Numbered from the stretch's first letter, positions 5,352 to 13,152 are shown. The stretch is DNA of 15,678 nucleotides from Yoonia sp. (GCA_020627605.1 JAHDGO010000004.1:1-15678), one strand, 5' to 3'. Notes: generated from the letters alone by a model not told the origin. Translations and numbers: made by a program.

Positions 5352-8300
5352 TATGCGGCCAGCAAGGCGCGGGCCTGCGCCAGCTCTGGTGGATTGGCAG
5401 ACGCGTGGAAGCTGTCACATGTGCCTTGCAACGCACTTGGGTCAACCGTACCAGCCGCCACCTGATCAAGCTGCGCGCGCAAAAGCCACAGGCGTGCATT
5501 TTGCCGGGTTGCGACCTCCACTGCCTCTTCAAGATAGCGTTCACTGTCCTTGATCCGGCCAACGCCCCGGCAAATCTGGGCATGTAGCCGCAGCACCTCT
5601 GGATACCAGCACAGCAAACCGCTCGCCTCGTTCTCGCGGCTGGCCTGCAGCGATGCCTGATAGGCAGCGTCATCCTGACCGTGTTTGGCAAGGGCAACAG
5701 CGTAGTGCGACCGGAAATAGGGCAAGCCAACATTGGCCCCGATCATCTCGTTCGTCTGAATGATCTGCGCAAAACCGGCCAGACCCTCTGGCGTGTCGCT
5801 TTGGCTGGGGTCCATGACGTTCAGCCATGATCCGCCGGTGACCTGCCAAAAGGCCGCAGCCTGCGATGCAGCCGTTTCAAGACCGGCAAGGACCCGCGCC
5901 ACAGCCGTTTGCGTTTCACCGGCATAATATAGCGGCACCGCGCCCCAGATTTGCGCCCAGGGCTGCATCACCGGAATATTCAGCAGGTCCTGATGGGCGT
6001 CCGTCTCGGCAATCAGCCCGGCGACCTGATGGGTGTCACCGGAAATCGCGCGGCCAGCAGTCTCAAACATCTGGGCTGCGGCGAATGTATCGGCACCATA
6101 GGTGGCGATCATGGCCCCGTGTTTGGCGATATCATAGACATCGCGCAGCTTTGCAAAGTCCGCGAACTGCCGCTCAAAACTGCCGGAATAAAAATGCAGT
6201 GCAACATCCACATTCAAAGACGCAAGGCGCACGGCATGGGTCTGATCACCCTCTGCGACAACCTCTGCGGCCTCGCGCAGGCGCATGCTGAATTCATCAG
6301 CGCCAGACTTGTCACCTGACACGATCGCATGCGTGAACGTGCCATAGAACGCAGGGCCATTTGCCTCTGAATAGGTGTTCTGGCGCGCCGCAAGGTCGGA
6401 TACTTTTGCAAAGGCATCGCGAACCGGTTCTGCCGTGAAGCCAAGCGTCTGCATCCGCACGGATCCCAAGGCCGTATGGCAGGCAATCTCCAGCGCGCGG
6501 ACGTCCAGTTCAGCCGGTGCTTCTTCGCATAGCGTGATGGCTACCAGCAAATGCGCCTCGGCATCGTCGAACGCACCTTGGTAAAGCGCCCACTGGCTGA
6601 CGCCCAAGAGGTTCTGGATCGCAGGAATATGTTGCTGCGCCTGACGCAGGTGGTCGGTCAGCAAGGTCGGATTGCGGCGCACCGCATCTGCGTGATTGTC
6701 CTGCAGATGGGCCGCGACCGAACTGTGAAAGTCGATGCGCGTGCGCCGCAGCATGCCCTGATAGGCCGCCTGATGCAAAAGCGCATGGGCAAAGCGCCAG
6801 CTTTGCGGGCCGGTTTTCTGGACCACGCCGCGGGCGCGGGCCTTCTCCAGATGCGGCTCCAGCGGGGCATGGTCACCCGCAATCGCACCCAGCATTTCTA
6901 CATCAAAGGCCGGGCCAATCACCGCCGCACATTGCAGGACAGGCTTGGATTCGCCGGTGGCATCAATCTGGTCCGCCAGAAGGTCCATCAATGTGCCAGG
7001 CAGGGTTGCATCAGGCTTTGTCTGGTCTGCGGTCAGTTTGGACAATTGCGCCAGAAACAGCGGTACACCGGCAGCCTTTTCGATCAGAGCCGCGCGGTCG
7101 TCGCTTTCTGTTTCCGACAATGCTTCCAGCATCAGGCTGGCCTCGGCATCATCCAGCGGGTCAAGCGGCACCATCGTGATGGGCATCCGCCCAAGATATT
7201 TGCCGATCTTGGTGTCTTCGCGGCTGGTCATCACCACGCGGTAGCGGGCCGCGCTGTCGCTTTGCAGCATATGGACGAGAACGCCGAAACTGGCGTTGTC
7301 CAGCCAGTGCAGGTCCTCGATGATCAACATGCCCTCGGGCTGCACGTCCTGGATGGCACGCCACAGGCTGTCCTCGATCAGCGCTTTCAGCGCGACATTG
7401 GACACCTCAGCCAGCAAGCGCTGGCCTTCCGGCAGGCCCAGCACCAGTGCCAGCGCCTGAATGGCCTGATCCGGCAGTCCGGCAAATCGCTTTTGCAAAT
7501 CGGCAAAGTCAGGCAGTGTGCTGCCAGTCTGTTGCATGACCCAGTGCATGAACGGTTGATAGCTGGCGCGTGTGTTCACGCCGTCTGCCGCAAGACGGGT
7601 CACCTTGTCATCCACCTGCGCAAGATTGCGTGCCAATGCGGTTTTGCCGATGCCTGCGGGACCAATCAGCAGACAGGGGTCCGTGCTGGCCAATATCCGC
7701 GCCTTTTCAACGGCACGCCCGACAAATGGCAATTCGTCAATCGGGTCTTCCGGCGGCTGCGCTGGCAAAGGCCGGTACAGCGTCTGCGGGTCGGCAAAGC
7801 CTTTCAGCATCTGCCCCGGGAACGCCTCTACCGCGACAATGTCGCGCAGCAGTTGATAGGTGCTTTCCGACATCATCACCGTGCCGGGCTCTGCCATTTG
7901 CTGAACCCGCTGGGCCAGTGTGGTGACCATGCCGGTCGCGCGCGGCAGGTTGTCGCTGGCATTTGCAGCGCGCACCGCAGCCTCTCCAGTGGCAATGCCG
8001 ATCCGCAAGGCGATATCGCGGTCAGCCCCCTTGGTGATGCGTTCGATCGCGCCAAGCGCCGCGGTCACAGCCTTGGCTGCCGTCAGTTCATCCGCACGTT
8101 TCAGGCCAAACAACGCCACCACACCATCGCCAAGGTATTCCGTTACCTCGCCATCGTGCAGTGTCATCGCCTCGTTGCATTGCGCGTAGAAATCCTCCAG
8201 CCAAAGCTGGAGGTCCTCTGCATCCGCAGTGCTGGCCATGTCGCTGAACCCAACCACATCCAGAAACACGGCTGTGATCTGCTTACGCTCACCAACACCC

Positions 8301-8362
8301 GACGCAGCTGGCATAACTGCCGGCTCATCCATCACAACACCCTCGTCTCTTCCCACACGCAT
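5351..8362 (-). CDS. Class III nucleotide cyclase fused to AAA ATPase and helical-repeat region
   Basis: This protein has 1003 residues. Domain order: class III cyclase (about 25-200), AAA/STAND-like ATPase (about 210-480), long alpha-helical TPR-like region (about 500-1003). The cyclase domain shows metal-binding D35 (FLDVVGFS) and D79 (EYLGDGVVALFG). The purine-reading position before the second Asp is E75, where adenylate cyclases usually have Lys. The transition-state Asn is replaced by T148, while R152 is kept (TLAQR). The ATPase has Walker A GPAGIGKT (234-241) and Walker B MLIIEDLHWLD (345-355). The architecture matches the predicted-ATPase cyclases common in proteobacteria, which probably sense a signal through the ATPase and repeats. 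Start: ATG 8362 overlaps the preceding stop (TAATG) but has no ribosome binding site. ATG 8332 has GAGGG seven bases upstream and may be the true start (993 residues). The crp-like gene follows with the same overlap. Confidence 0.88.
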   Translation of the reverse strand: MRVGRDEGVVMDEPAVMPAASGVGERKQITAVFLDVVGFSDMASTADAEDLQLWLEDFYAQCNEAMTLHDGEVTEYLGDGVVALFGLKRADELTAAKAVTAALGAIERITKGADRDIALRIGIATGEAAVRAANASDNLPRATGMVTTLAQRVQQMAEPGTVMMSESTYQLLRDIVAVEAFPGQMLKGFADPQTLYRPLPAQPPEDPIDELPFVGRAVEKARILASTDPCLLIGPAGIGKTALARNLAQVDDKVTRLAADGVNTRASYQPFMHWVMQQTGSTLPDFADLQKRFAGLPDQAIQALALVLGLPEGQRLLAEVSNVALKALIEDSLWRAIQDVQPEGMLIIEDLHWLDNASFGVLVHMLQSDSAARYRVVMTSREDTKIGKYLGRMPITMVPLDPLDDAEASLMLEALSETESDDRAALIEKAAGVPLFLAQLSKLTADQTKPDATLPGTLMDLLADQIDATGESKPVLQCAAVIGPAFDVEMLGAIAGDHAPLEPHLEKARARGVVQKTGPQSWRFAHALLHQAAYQGMLRRTRIDFHSSVAAHLQDNHADAVRRNPTLLTDHLRQAQQHIPAIQNLLGVSQWALYQGAFDDAEAHLLVAITLCEEAPAELDVRALEIACHTALGSVRMQTLGFTAEPVRDAFAKVSDLAARQNTYSEANGPAFYGTFTHAIVSGDKSGADEFSMRLREAAEVVAEGDQTHAVRLASLNVDVALHFYSGSFERQFADFAKLRDVYDIAKHGAMIATYGADTFAAAQMFETAGRAISGDTHQVAGLIAETDAHQDLLNIPVMQPWAQIWGAVPLYYAGETQTAVARVLAGLETAASQAAAFWQVTGGSWLNVMDPSQSDTPEGLAGFAQIIQTNEMIGANVGLPYFRSHYAVALAKHGQDDAAYQASLQASRENEASGLLCWYPEVLRLHAQICRGVGRIKDSERYLEEAVEVATRQNARLWLLRAQLDQVAAGTVDPSALQGTCDSFHASANPPELAQARALLAA

Positions 8363-11322
8363 TATATGCGGGTTTTTGCCGCTTCCAAGCGCGCAATACG
8401 ACCACTGTCAAAAGGATTGGACAATGTCCAGCTTGTCCAGATGCGGAATGCACCGGGCAAGGCATGGCCTTCGGACGCAGCCGGATTGTTCAACTGCAAT
8501 GGCTGGGCGACCATCCGACCCGCCGGCAGATTGGCCGCGTCGGCGTCCTGAACCTCGATACTGGCATGAATGCCAGCGCCATGCGCCGCCGTCAGACCAA
8601 AGTCGAGGTTGGAGAACTGCCATTTGCCAAACTTGTTCTGCGTGACAACAACCTGATTTGCCAAACGGTCAACCGCGCCCAATGTGGCATAGTCTGACAG
8701 GGGGCGCGCCATGTCGCGTTGCGCGTAGGTCCCTGACCAGATCGGGGAACCACCCGGTGATTTCACACTGTAATGCCGGTTGCCCATCGACAGCTGCCCC
8801 ATGCGCTTGTTGTAGCCATAGAACCAGACCCCTGCGAGCTGCGGCAGTTTGCTGTTGAGATAGAGGTTGGGCAGATAGGCATAGGCCCCTTCGTGCCCTT
8901 CGACCTGCACATAGTTGATGGCGACGATCGCTTCGTAATAATTGCGGAAGCCCAGCAAACGCGGCAGAATCGTCGGACGGACGCCCATCTGCTGGTTGGC
9001 AAGGATCGACACCGGGTGCTTGCCATCGGGTGTGATGGCCTGCGGGTGCAGTGTCATCCCCTTGGGCAGACATTTTTCCAGCTCTTTCGCGTCAACCGCG
9101 TGGAAGCTGAAGAACCCGTCAAGCTCGCCCACACCAAAGAAGGGCGTCAGTGGCCAGTTGGCATTCTGGGCATAGGGGCTGGCCAGCTTGGCGCGGTCTG
9201 TCGGTCCGGCATCGGGGGCGACATCGCCCTCACCCACGATCAGGATATCAGCACCTGTCAGACCGCGCGCGGCCACCAGACCGGAAATCGTCGCGGCCTC
9301 GACACAGCCCGCGTTGATGCCGCAGCGGGTCCAGTCACCGGCCAGATAAAGGTTCTCAAACCCGCTGCCATCAGCAGGCAGGCGGTATTTGACCGACCCC
9401 GGCACGGACAGAACATAGCGTTCCGAGCCATAGAAGTTTTCGCGGAAATACTGCGATTTGAACTTTTCCGGGCCGGTCGTGCCGGTTTCCGAAACCAGAA
9501 TGGAGGTATCGAACTTGCCGTTTTTGGCTGATTTCGGCCACATCCGGGTCAGGTCGTTGTCGGCCCACGCCTTCACGCGGTCTTCAAACGTACCGGGATC
9601 GACGCCAGCGTCATGTGCGGGACTACAGAAGTAGGCGATGGATTTGGGCTTTGCCTTGGTCCAGTCTTCACGGTCGATCAGATCCGACATATCGGCCCAT
9701 GTATCCAGCGGTTCGACAAAGCTGGTGATCACGGTTTTCAGGTCCGACGGGATGTCACCGATGTTGTGCTTGGCAACCAGATCATTCCAGCCAAGCTCGT
9801 TTGCGGTCTGGTTGACCCAGAATTGGGCCGCATGTGTGGCGACAGTGCCAACATGATCAGTCATCATCTTCCAGCGGTTTGAGGCCGCAATCAGCTCTTT
9901 CGCCATATAAGGCATAGAGCCGAGCGAGGCACCAAGGATGACCTCGTCAAAGTCCTCACCCTTTTTCAGGCTGTATTTCCGGCCTGTGGGCGCCTCCTTC
10001 TCACACTCGAAATCAACGCCTGATTTCTCCAGCTTCTTGCCGTCTTTCAGCTGATCCCAATGCGGCTCTGACGGCCAGCAGTTCAGATCCTTGACCACAA
10101 CAAACGGATCGTAGTCATCTTTCTTCAGCTCGGCCTGTTCCACCATGTCGATACGGTCGACCCAGGTCTTGGTCGGATCAAGCGCCAGATGTGTGGCCGC
10201 GTTGAAGAATTTGAACTTCACGCCACGATGCTTGAGGATCTCATAATAGGGGCCGAAAATCGTGTCGCCCATCCCCGCCATCATCTTGAAGAACAGCGAC
10301 CCCTTATAGGTAAAGGCCAGCCGCAGAAGGCCGCGAATGGCAGTGCCCGCGCCAACGCTGCGGTGGTCGGTCACACCAGCGGGATAACCAAAGACATAGT
10401 CGTAGCACCCGCGGAACACGGCGGAATAAACCGCCTCATGGCTGGCGCCATAGTGCAGCAACCACTGGCTGATTTCCCAGTTGTCGATGGCGTCGAAACC
10501 ATCGCGGAACAACCCGTTGTCGATGGTTCCCTTGAAAAAGGCCATGGACAGGCTGACCAGATATTTGAAACGGCGCGCCTCATCCGATAGCACACCCTCT
10601 GGCATTTCTTCCTCTTCAAACCAGCGTTGTGCATGGCGGGTCAGACCGGCAAGTGTCTGGGTCTGGCTATCGGAATGATCAAAGGCGTTGTCCGGCAGCG
10701 CCTTTGCGAAATCGCGCAGATGATGCAACGGCGATGGTTTCTTGATGCTGACGCCATGGGCCTTCAGGGGGCCGTGAAACTGCGGCGGCACCGTATGCGG
10801 GACATCCTTTTCCAGCTCTTGCAGAATTTTTTCCAGGAAGCCCACAATCGCTTCCAGCGCCATCTGGAAATAGGCGAACGGGGTGGGCAGGACGGTGCCG
10901 GTGCCGGGCACATCACTATTTGGCGGAAACTCCAGGAACCAGGGGTGCAGCTGCTTTTTGCCGTCAACCTCGATATCTTCTGCCAGCAAAAAGCGGTTCA
11001 GCCCGGTAAAGGCCTTGTCCAGCGTGCCCAGCGGTGCATCGGGGTGGCGCAGACCGGTATCATTCAACTGGTCATAGCAGTCGCGCATCAGGCGAAAGCC
11101 GTTTTCATAAAACCCGGCCCAGATATGCAGACCATGCTCTTCAATGCGGCCGGCGTGTTTCATATTGCGACCGCTTGCGCCTTTACCACCCAGACGCCAG
11201 CCTAGCTGATAAAGGGTGATGTCATATTCGTCCTGCCAGTTCGGCTGCTGCGTGATGGCATAGGTTGCTGTGATCGCACCAACGCCGCCACCAATAACGG
11301 CAATCTTCTTTTTTTGTGACAC
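8362..11322 (-). CDS. FAD-dependent amine-oxidase/desaturase-like oxidoreductase fused to an acetoacetate-decarboxylase-like domain
   Basis: A 986-residue cytoplasmic protein starting at GTG 11322, with GGGGGA seven bases upstream. The N-terminal part (about 5-690) is an FAD flavoprotein of the amine oxidase/phytoene desaturase group. It has a dinucleotide fold VIGGGVGA (9-16), LGWRLGGKG (40-48), HGLHIWAGFYEN (63-74), and the FAD-closing block NLYLAGDWTRCGINAGCVEAA (657-677). The C-terminal 250 residues resemble acetoacetate decarboxylase: YYEAIVAINY (795-804), then GAYAYLPNLYLNSK (812-825) and GYNKRMG (836-842). K839 falls where the Schiff-base lysine sits and E797 where the active-site glutamate sits; the active-site arginine seems absent. 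The alignment was made from memory of the clostridial enzyme. The substrate is unknown; desaturase-like proteins act on isoprenoids or amines. The gene is coupled by TAATG to the cyclase gene. Confidence 0.8.
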   Translation of the reverse strand: MSQKKKIAVIGGGVGAITATYAITQQPNWQDEYDITLYQLGWRLGGKGASGRNMKHAGRIEEHGLHIWAGFYENGFRLMRDCYDQLNDTGLRHPDAPLGTLDKAFTGLNRFLLAEDIEVDGKKQLHPWFLEFPPNSDVPGTGTVLPTPFAYFQMALEAIVGFLEKILQELEKDVPHTVPPQFHGPLKAHGVSIKKPSPLHHLRDFAKALPDNAFDHSDSQTQTLAGLTRHAQRWFEEEEMPEGVLSDEARRFKYLVSLSMAFFKGTIDNGLFRDGFDAIDNWEISQWLLHYGASHEAVYSAVFRGCYDYVFGYPAGVTDHRSVGAGTAIRGLLRLAFTYKGSLFFKMMAGMGDTIFGPYYEILKHRGVKFKFFNAATHLALDPTKTWVDRIDMVEQAELKKDDYDPFVVVKDLNCWPSEPHWDQLKDGKKLEKSGVDFECEKEAPTGRKYSLKKGEDFDEVILGASLGSMPYMAKELIAASNRWKMMTDHVGTVATHAAQFWVNQTANELGWNDLVAKHNIGDIPSDLKTVITSFVEPLDTWADMSDLIDREDWTKAKPKSIAYFCSPAHDAGVDPGTFEDRVKAWADNDLTRMWPKSAKNGKFDTSILVSETGTTGPEKFKSQYFRENFYGSERYVLSVPGSVKYRLPADGSGFENLYLAGDWTRCGINAGCVEAATISGLVAARGLTGADILIVGEGDVAPDAGPTDRAKLASPYAQNANWPLTPFFGVGELDGFFSFHAVDAKELEKCLPKGMTLHPQAITPDGKHPVSILANQQMGVRPTILPRLLGFRNYYEAIVAINYVQVEGHEGAYAYLPNLYLNSKLPQLAGVWFYGYNKRMGQLSMGNRHYSVKSPGGSPIWSGTYAQRDMARPLSDYATLGAVDRLANQVVVTQNKFGKWQFSNLDFGLTAAHGAGIHASIEVQDADAANLPAGRMVAQPLQLNNPAASEGHALPGAFRIWTSWTLSNPFDSGRIARLEAAKTRI

Positions 11323-11383
11323 GGAAAGGTCCCCCTGATCGCAAATTCATTGTTTCCAAATTCGTACTGGTGGGACGCTGAAC

Positions 11384-11439
11384 GTAAAAATTGTCAAAAA
11401 TTGTGCGCGAATGCGGCTGCGAAAAGAAATTGTCAGCCG
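11384..11439 (-). promoter_or_regulatory. Leader of the oxidoreductase gene: tandem AAAAATTGT repeat and hairpin
   Basis: The 117-base gap 11323-11439 holds two adjacent copies of AAAAATTGT (+ strand, 11385-11403, one base apart) and a third shorter AAATTGT near 11427-11433. CGGCTG (11414-11419) and CAGCCG (11434-11439) form a 6-base-pair stem directly after the stop codon of the upstream gene, with a 14-base loop. On the - strand a TTGACA (-35-like) occurs inside the repeats, but I see no convincing -10 box at the right distance. Confidence 0.35.
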
Positions 11440-12426
11440 TCACCGCCAAATCGGGTCAAGTGGACAGGCCCAGGGCGCCGCCACACCGATAGAAATGTCA
11501 GGCGGACCGTCCTGTTTTGCTGCCAGACCGATGGTGCCGTGATGCATCACGCCATTCGGCGCTGGCAAAAGGAAGTCTGAAAAGGCGACGTATGCGTCCT
11601 GATGATCACCGGGGTAGGCGCGGATGATCTTGGTCAGCGCGGCATCATCGGCAAAAAAGTCACCGGCCTGCAATTGCAATGTCAGCTCCGGTGCCGCTTT
11701 GCCGTCGGCCATTTTCAGGCTGAAGCCAAAGCGCGCGGTCGCAAGGGCGTTTGGCGATCCGGCAACCAACAACTGATCAACCGTCGACCTCAGTGGCGCA
11801 AGCGGTACATCGGCAAGTGTCGCGAGCTCTGCCAGCAGCGCATCAAAACCGCAGGTCGCATCGAAAAACAATTCGGTCTGACGGGTGGCACCATGAAACG
11901 ACAGCATCTGCAGGCTGACCTGATTCTGATGCTGGCTGACAAAGGCATTCACCGCAGGCAGCGCAATCAGACCTGTCAGATCAGCGGCCGTCGGCGGGAT
12001 TTCCGCAAACAGGATCGTTGCATCATGCATGTCGCATGTATCCAGCCCCAGCCATGCACCATAGCGCAACGGCCCGTCGCTTTGTGCCGCACTGATGACC
12101 TCACGCAGGCCACGTGGCGGCGGTCGGTCGCCATGCCCTTCGATAATCGCACAGACGCGGGCAACCCTGCCTTTGGGGCCTGATCTTGGGTCGGCGACCT
12201 CTGTGCGCAGGGACATCACGTCGCAATTCTGGCTGAATGTCACCTCGGCAGGGGCACCGGTTTTGGTCAGCTGACTGTCCTGCCAACTGGCCCAGCCGCC
12301 AGGTTGTAAAACACCGATATCATGCATCAGGCGCTCCGCGCGCTCTCCGCAGGCGCCGCGTTCACGCAGAAACCAACACCAGTCCAAATCGCTACGCGAC
12401 GAAATCACGTCAGAAAACATAGTCAT
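11440..12426 (-). CDS. Unknown protein, possible remote ABBA/DMATS prenyltransferase-like fold
   Basis: This 328-residue protein has no signal peptide or membrane segment. ATG 12426 is preferred because AAGGGG lies about six bases upstream; an in-frame ATG at 12465 has no usable site. I cannot assign a family firmly. The pattern LTKTGAPAEVTFS (53-65) followed by LRTEVADP (73-80), the later alternating strands (LQMLSFHG, QTELFFDA, ARFGFSLKM, LTLQLQAGD) and the ending DAYVAFSDFLL...HHGTIGL...DISIGVAAP (278-318) recall the repeated alpha-beta-beta-alpha layout of DMATS-type aromatic prenyltransferases. There, a G-x-P-x-E segment and an R-x-x-x-E-P segment sit at similar places. This is a visual resemblance only. 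A CRP-like site precedes the gene, and it heads the segment leading to the oxidoreductase, cyclase and receptor genes. Confidence 0.6.
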   Translation of the reverse strand: MTMFSDVISSRSDLDWCWFLRERGACGERAERLMHDIGVLQPGGWASWQDSQLTKTGAPAEVTFSQNCDVMSLRTEVADPRSGPKGRVARVCAIIEGHGDRPPPRGLREVISAAQSDGPLRYGAWLGLDTCDMHDATILFAEIPPTAADLTGLIALPAVNAFVSQHQNQVSLQMLSFHGATRQTELFFDATCGFDALLAELATLADVPLAPLRSTVDQLLVAGSPNALATARFGFSLKMADGKAAPELTLQLQAGDFFADDAALTKIIRAYPGDHQDAYVAFSDFLLPAPNGVMHHGTIGLAAKQDGPPDISIGVAAPWACPLDPIWR

Positions 12427-12463
12427 GCAAACCCCTTTGCGGACCGCCACTTGGCGTGGGGTC

Positions 12464-12469
12464 ATCCTA
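12464..12469 (-). promoter_or_regulatory. Possible -10 box of a CRP-dependent promoter
   Basis: On the - strand TAGGAT (12469-12464) matches TATAAT at four positions. It would place transcription start near 12457, with the centre of the CRP-like palindrome about 42 bases upstream, the classic activating position. No good -35 box is present, as expected for an activator-dependent promoter. Confidence 0.3.
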
Positions 12470-12490
12470 GGCAGAGGTCTGGCTTGGGTT

Positions 12491-12508
12491 ATGTGCTTAA
12501 AGTCACAT
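12491..12508. promoter_or_regulatory. CRP-like operator
   Basis: ATGTGCTTAAAGTCACAT is an inverted repeat whose core, TGTGC-N6-TCACA, differs from the CRP consensus TGTGA-N6-TCACA at one base. The arms ATGTG/CACAT are perfect. It lies 65 bases upstream of the start of the 328-residue unknown gene, in an AT-rich patch. The Crp-like protein encoded at 4674-5351 keeps the recognition-helix residues expected to read this site. Function is inferred, not shown. Confidence 0.55.
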
Positions 12509-12538
12509 TAACATAGTTTAATGAATTATGACCTTGGG

Positions 12539-13072
12539 TCAGCCCCGTGCGGGAAACATGCCCTGCACGGCAATGATATAGTTCAAGCACAGGGTCGGTT
12601 GCATGTTTTCATGCGGTGCACTGCCACCGGTCAGACCAATGGTCTTGCTGTGCAAGGGCGTCTTGGGTTCGCTTTTCTGGCGATGCGTGCCCTCGCGCAT
12701 ATTCACGTAAATCGCAGCCCCGCCCAGTGCTGTCTGTTCCGGCTGGCTTGTGTCCGCAGGCTCATCCGAGACAAGCATCTCATGGCGATGCTCTGGCAAT
12801 TGCGTTGCCGTCAACGCCACACGCTCTGCCCCGACCTTGTCACCCAGCTCGCGCGGAGAGAGGCCGGGTGCCTGACCTGCATGCATCGGCACCCGCCCCC
12901 TCAGATCCGGCAGACAAAATGTGGTCCGCCCGTCGCCACCATAACTGGTGCCCAAAATTGCATAAAGCGCCTCATGCTCGGCAATCGCCAGCGCCTGACC
13001 GTCACAAAACGCCCAGCCACGGGGGGCGAAATTCCCCCCAAACAAGATGATCTGACCGATCAGCGGCTCCAT
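12539..13072 (-). CDS. Tail-collar domain protein (microcystin-dependent protein type)
   Basis: A 177-residue protein with an almost textbook phage tail collar domain: IGQIILFGGNFAPRGWAFCDG (5-25), then LYAILGTSYGGDGRTTFCLPDLRGRVP split across 36-62. The family's second half has RVALTATQLPEHRHE (84-98) and the closing HENMQPTLCLNYIIAVQG (154-171). Such proteins occur as phage tail fibre parts and also as free-standing bacterial genes often annotated as microcystin-dependent protein. No other phage gene is nearby, so the free-standing type is more likely here. Start ATG 13072 (MEPLIGQ) fits the family; AAGGA lies 11 bases upstream, rather far. The frame continues to 13129 without family resemblance. 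It sits between the acyl-CoA synthetase and the unknown gene on one strand; its role there is unclear. Confidence 0.88.
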   Translation of the reverse strand: MEPLIGQIILFGGNFAPRGWAFCDGQALAIAEHEALYAILGTSYGGDGRTTFCLPDLRGRVPMHAGQAPGLSPRELGDKVGAERVALTATQLPEHRHEMLVSDEPADTSQPEQTALGGAAIYVNMREGTHRQKSEPKTPLHSKTIGLTGGSAPHENMQPTLCLNYIIAVQGMFPARG

Positions 13073-13088
13073 ATGTCCGAAAGTCCTT

Positions 13089-13141
13089 TGACACAAAACA
13101 AGCCCCATGAATCGCGGAAGCCCGGCCAAAGGTCTGTGTCA
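13089..13141. repeat. Spaced inverted repeat upstream of the tail-collar gene
   Basis: TGACACA (13089-13095) and TGTGTCA (13135-13141) are perfect inverted copies 39 bases apart in the 80-base gap between the acyl-CoA synthetase and tail-collar genes. CCTTTG (13085-13090) and CAAAGG (13127-13132) form a second inverted pair beside them. They might be a regulator site or alternative RNA stems. Confidence 0.25.
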
Positions 13142-13152
13142 TTTCGCACAAA

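Noticed and set aside
6551..8551. A 666-codon open frame on the + strand opposite the cyclase gene
   Set aside because: It is antisense to a gene with clear cyclase and ATPase motifs. Its translation is rich in His, Arg and Gln with no domain, as expected from GC-biased codons read backwards.
8773..9531. Long + strand open frames opposite the oxidoreductase gene (also 10189-10590 and 10627-11205)
   Set aside because: They lie opposite conserved FAD motifs, show no recognisable protein features, and have no ribosome binding sites that stand out.
11602..12183. A 193-codon + strand frame opposite the unknown gene
   Set aside because: The - strand frame has better codon use, a good ribosome binding site and ordered strand patterns. 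The + strand reading looks like a shadow.
13021..13039. GGGGGG/CCCCCC hairpin
   Set aside because: It lies inside the tail-collar coding sequence at the conserved GGNFAPRG segment, so the bases are explained by the protein.
12539..13072. Prophage or tailocin remnant
   Set aside because: Only one tail-collar gene is present, with no integrase, capsid, baseplate, lysis gene or attachment repeats in the window.
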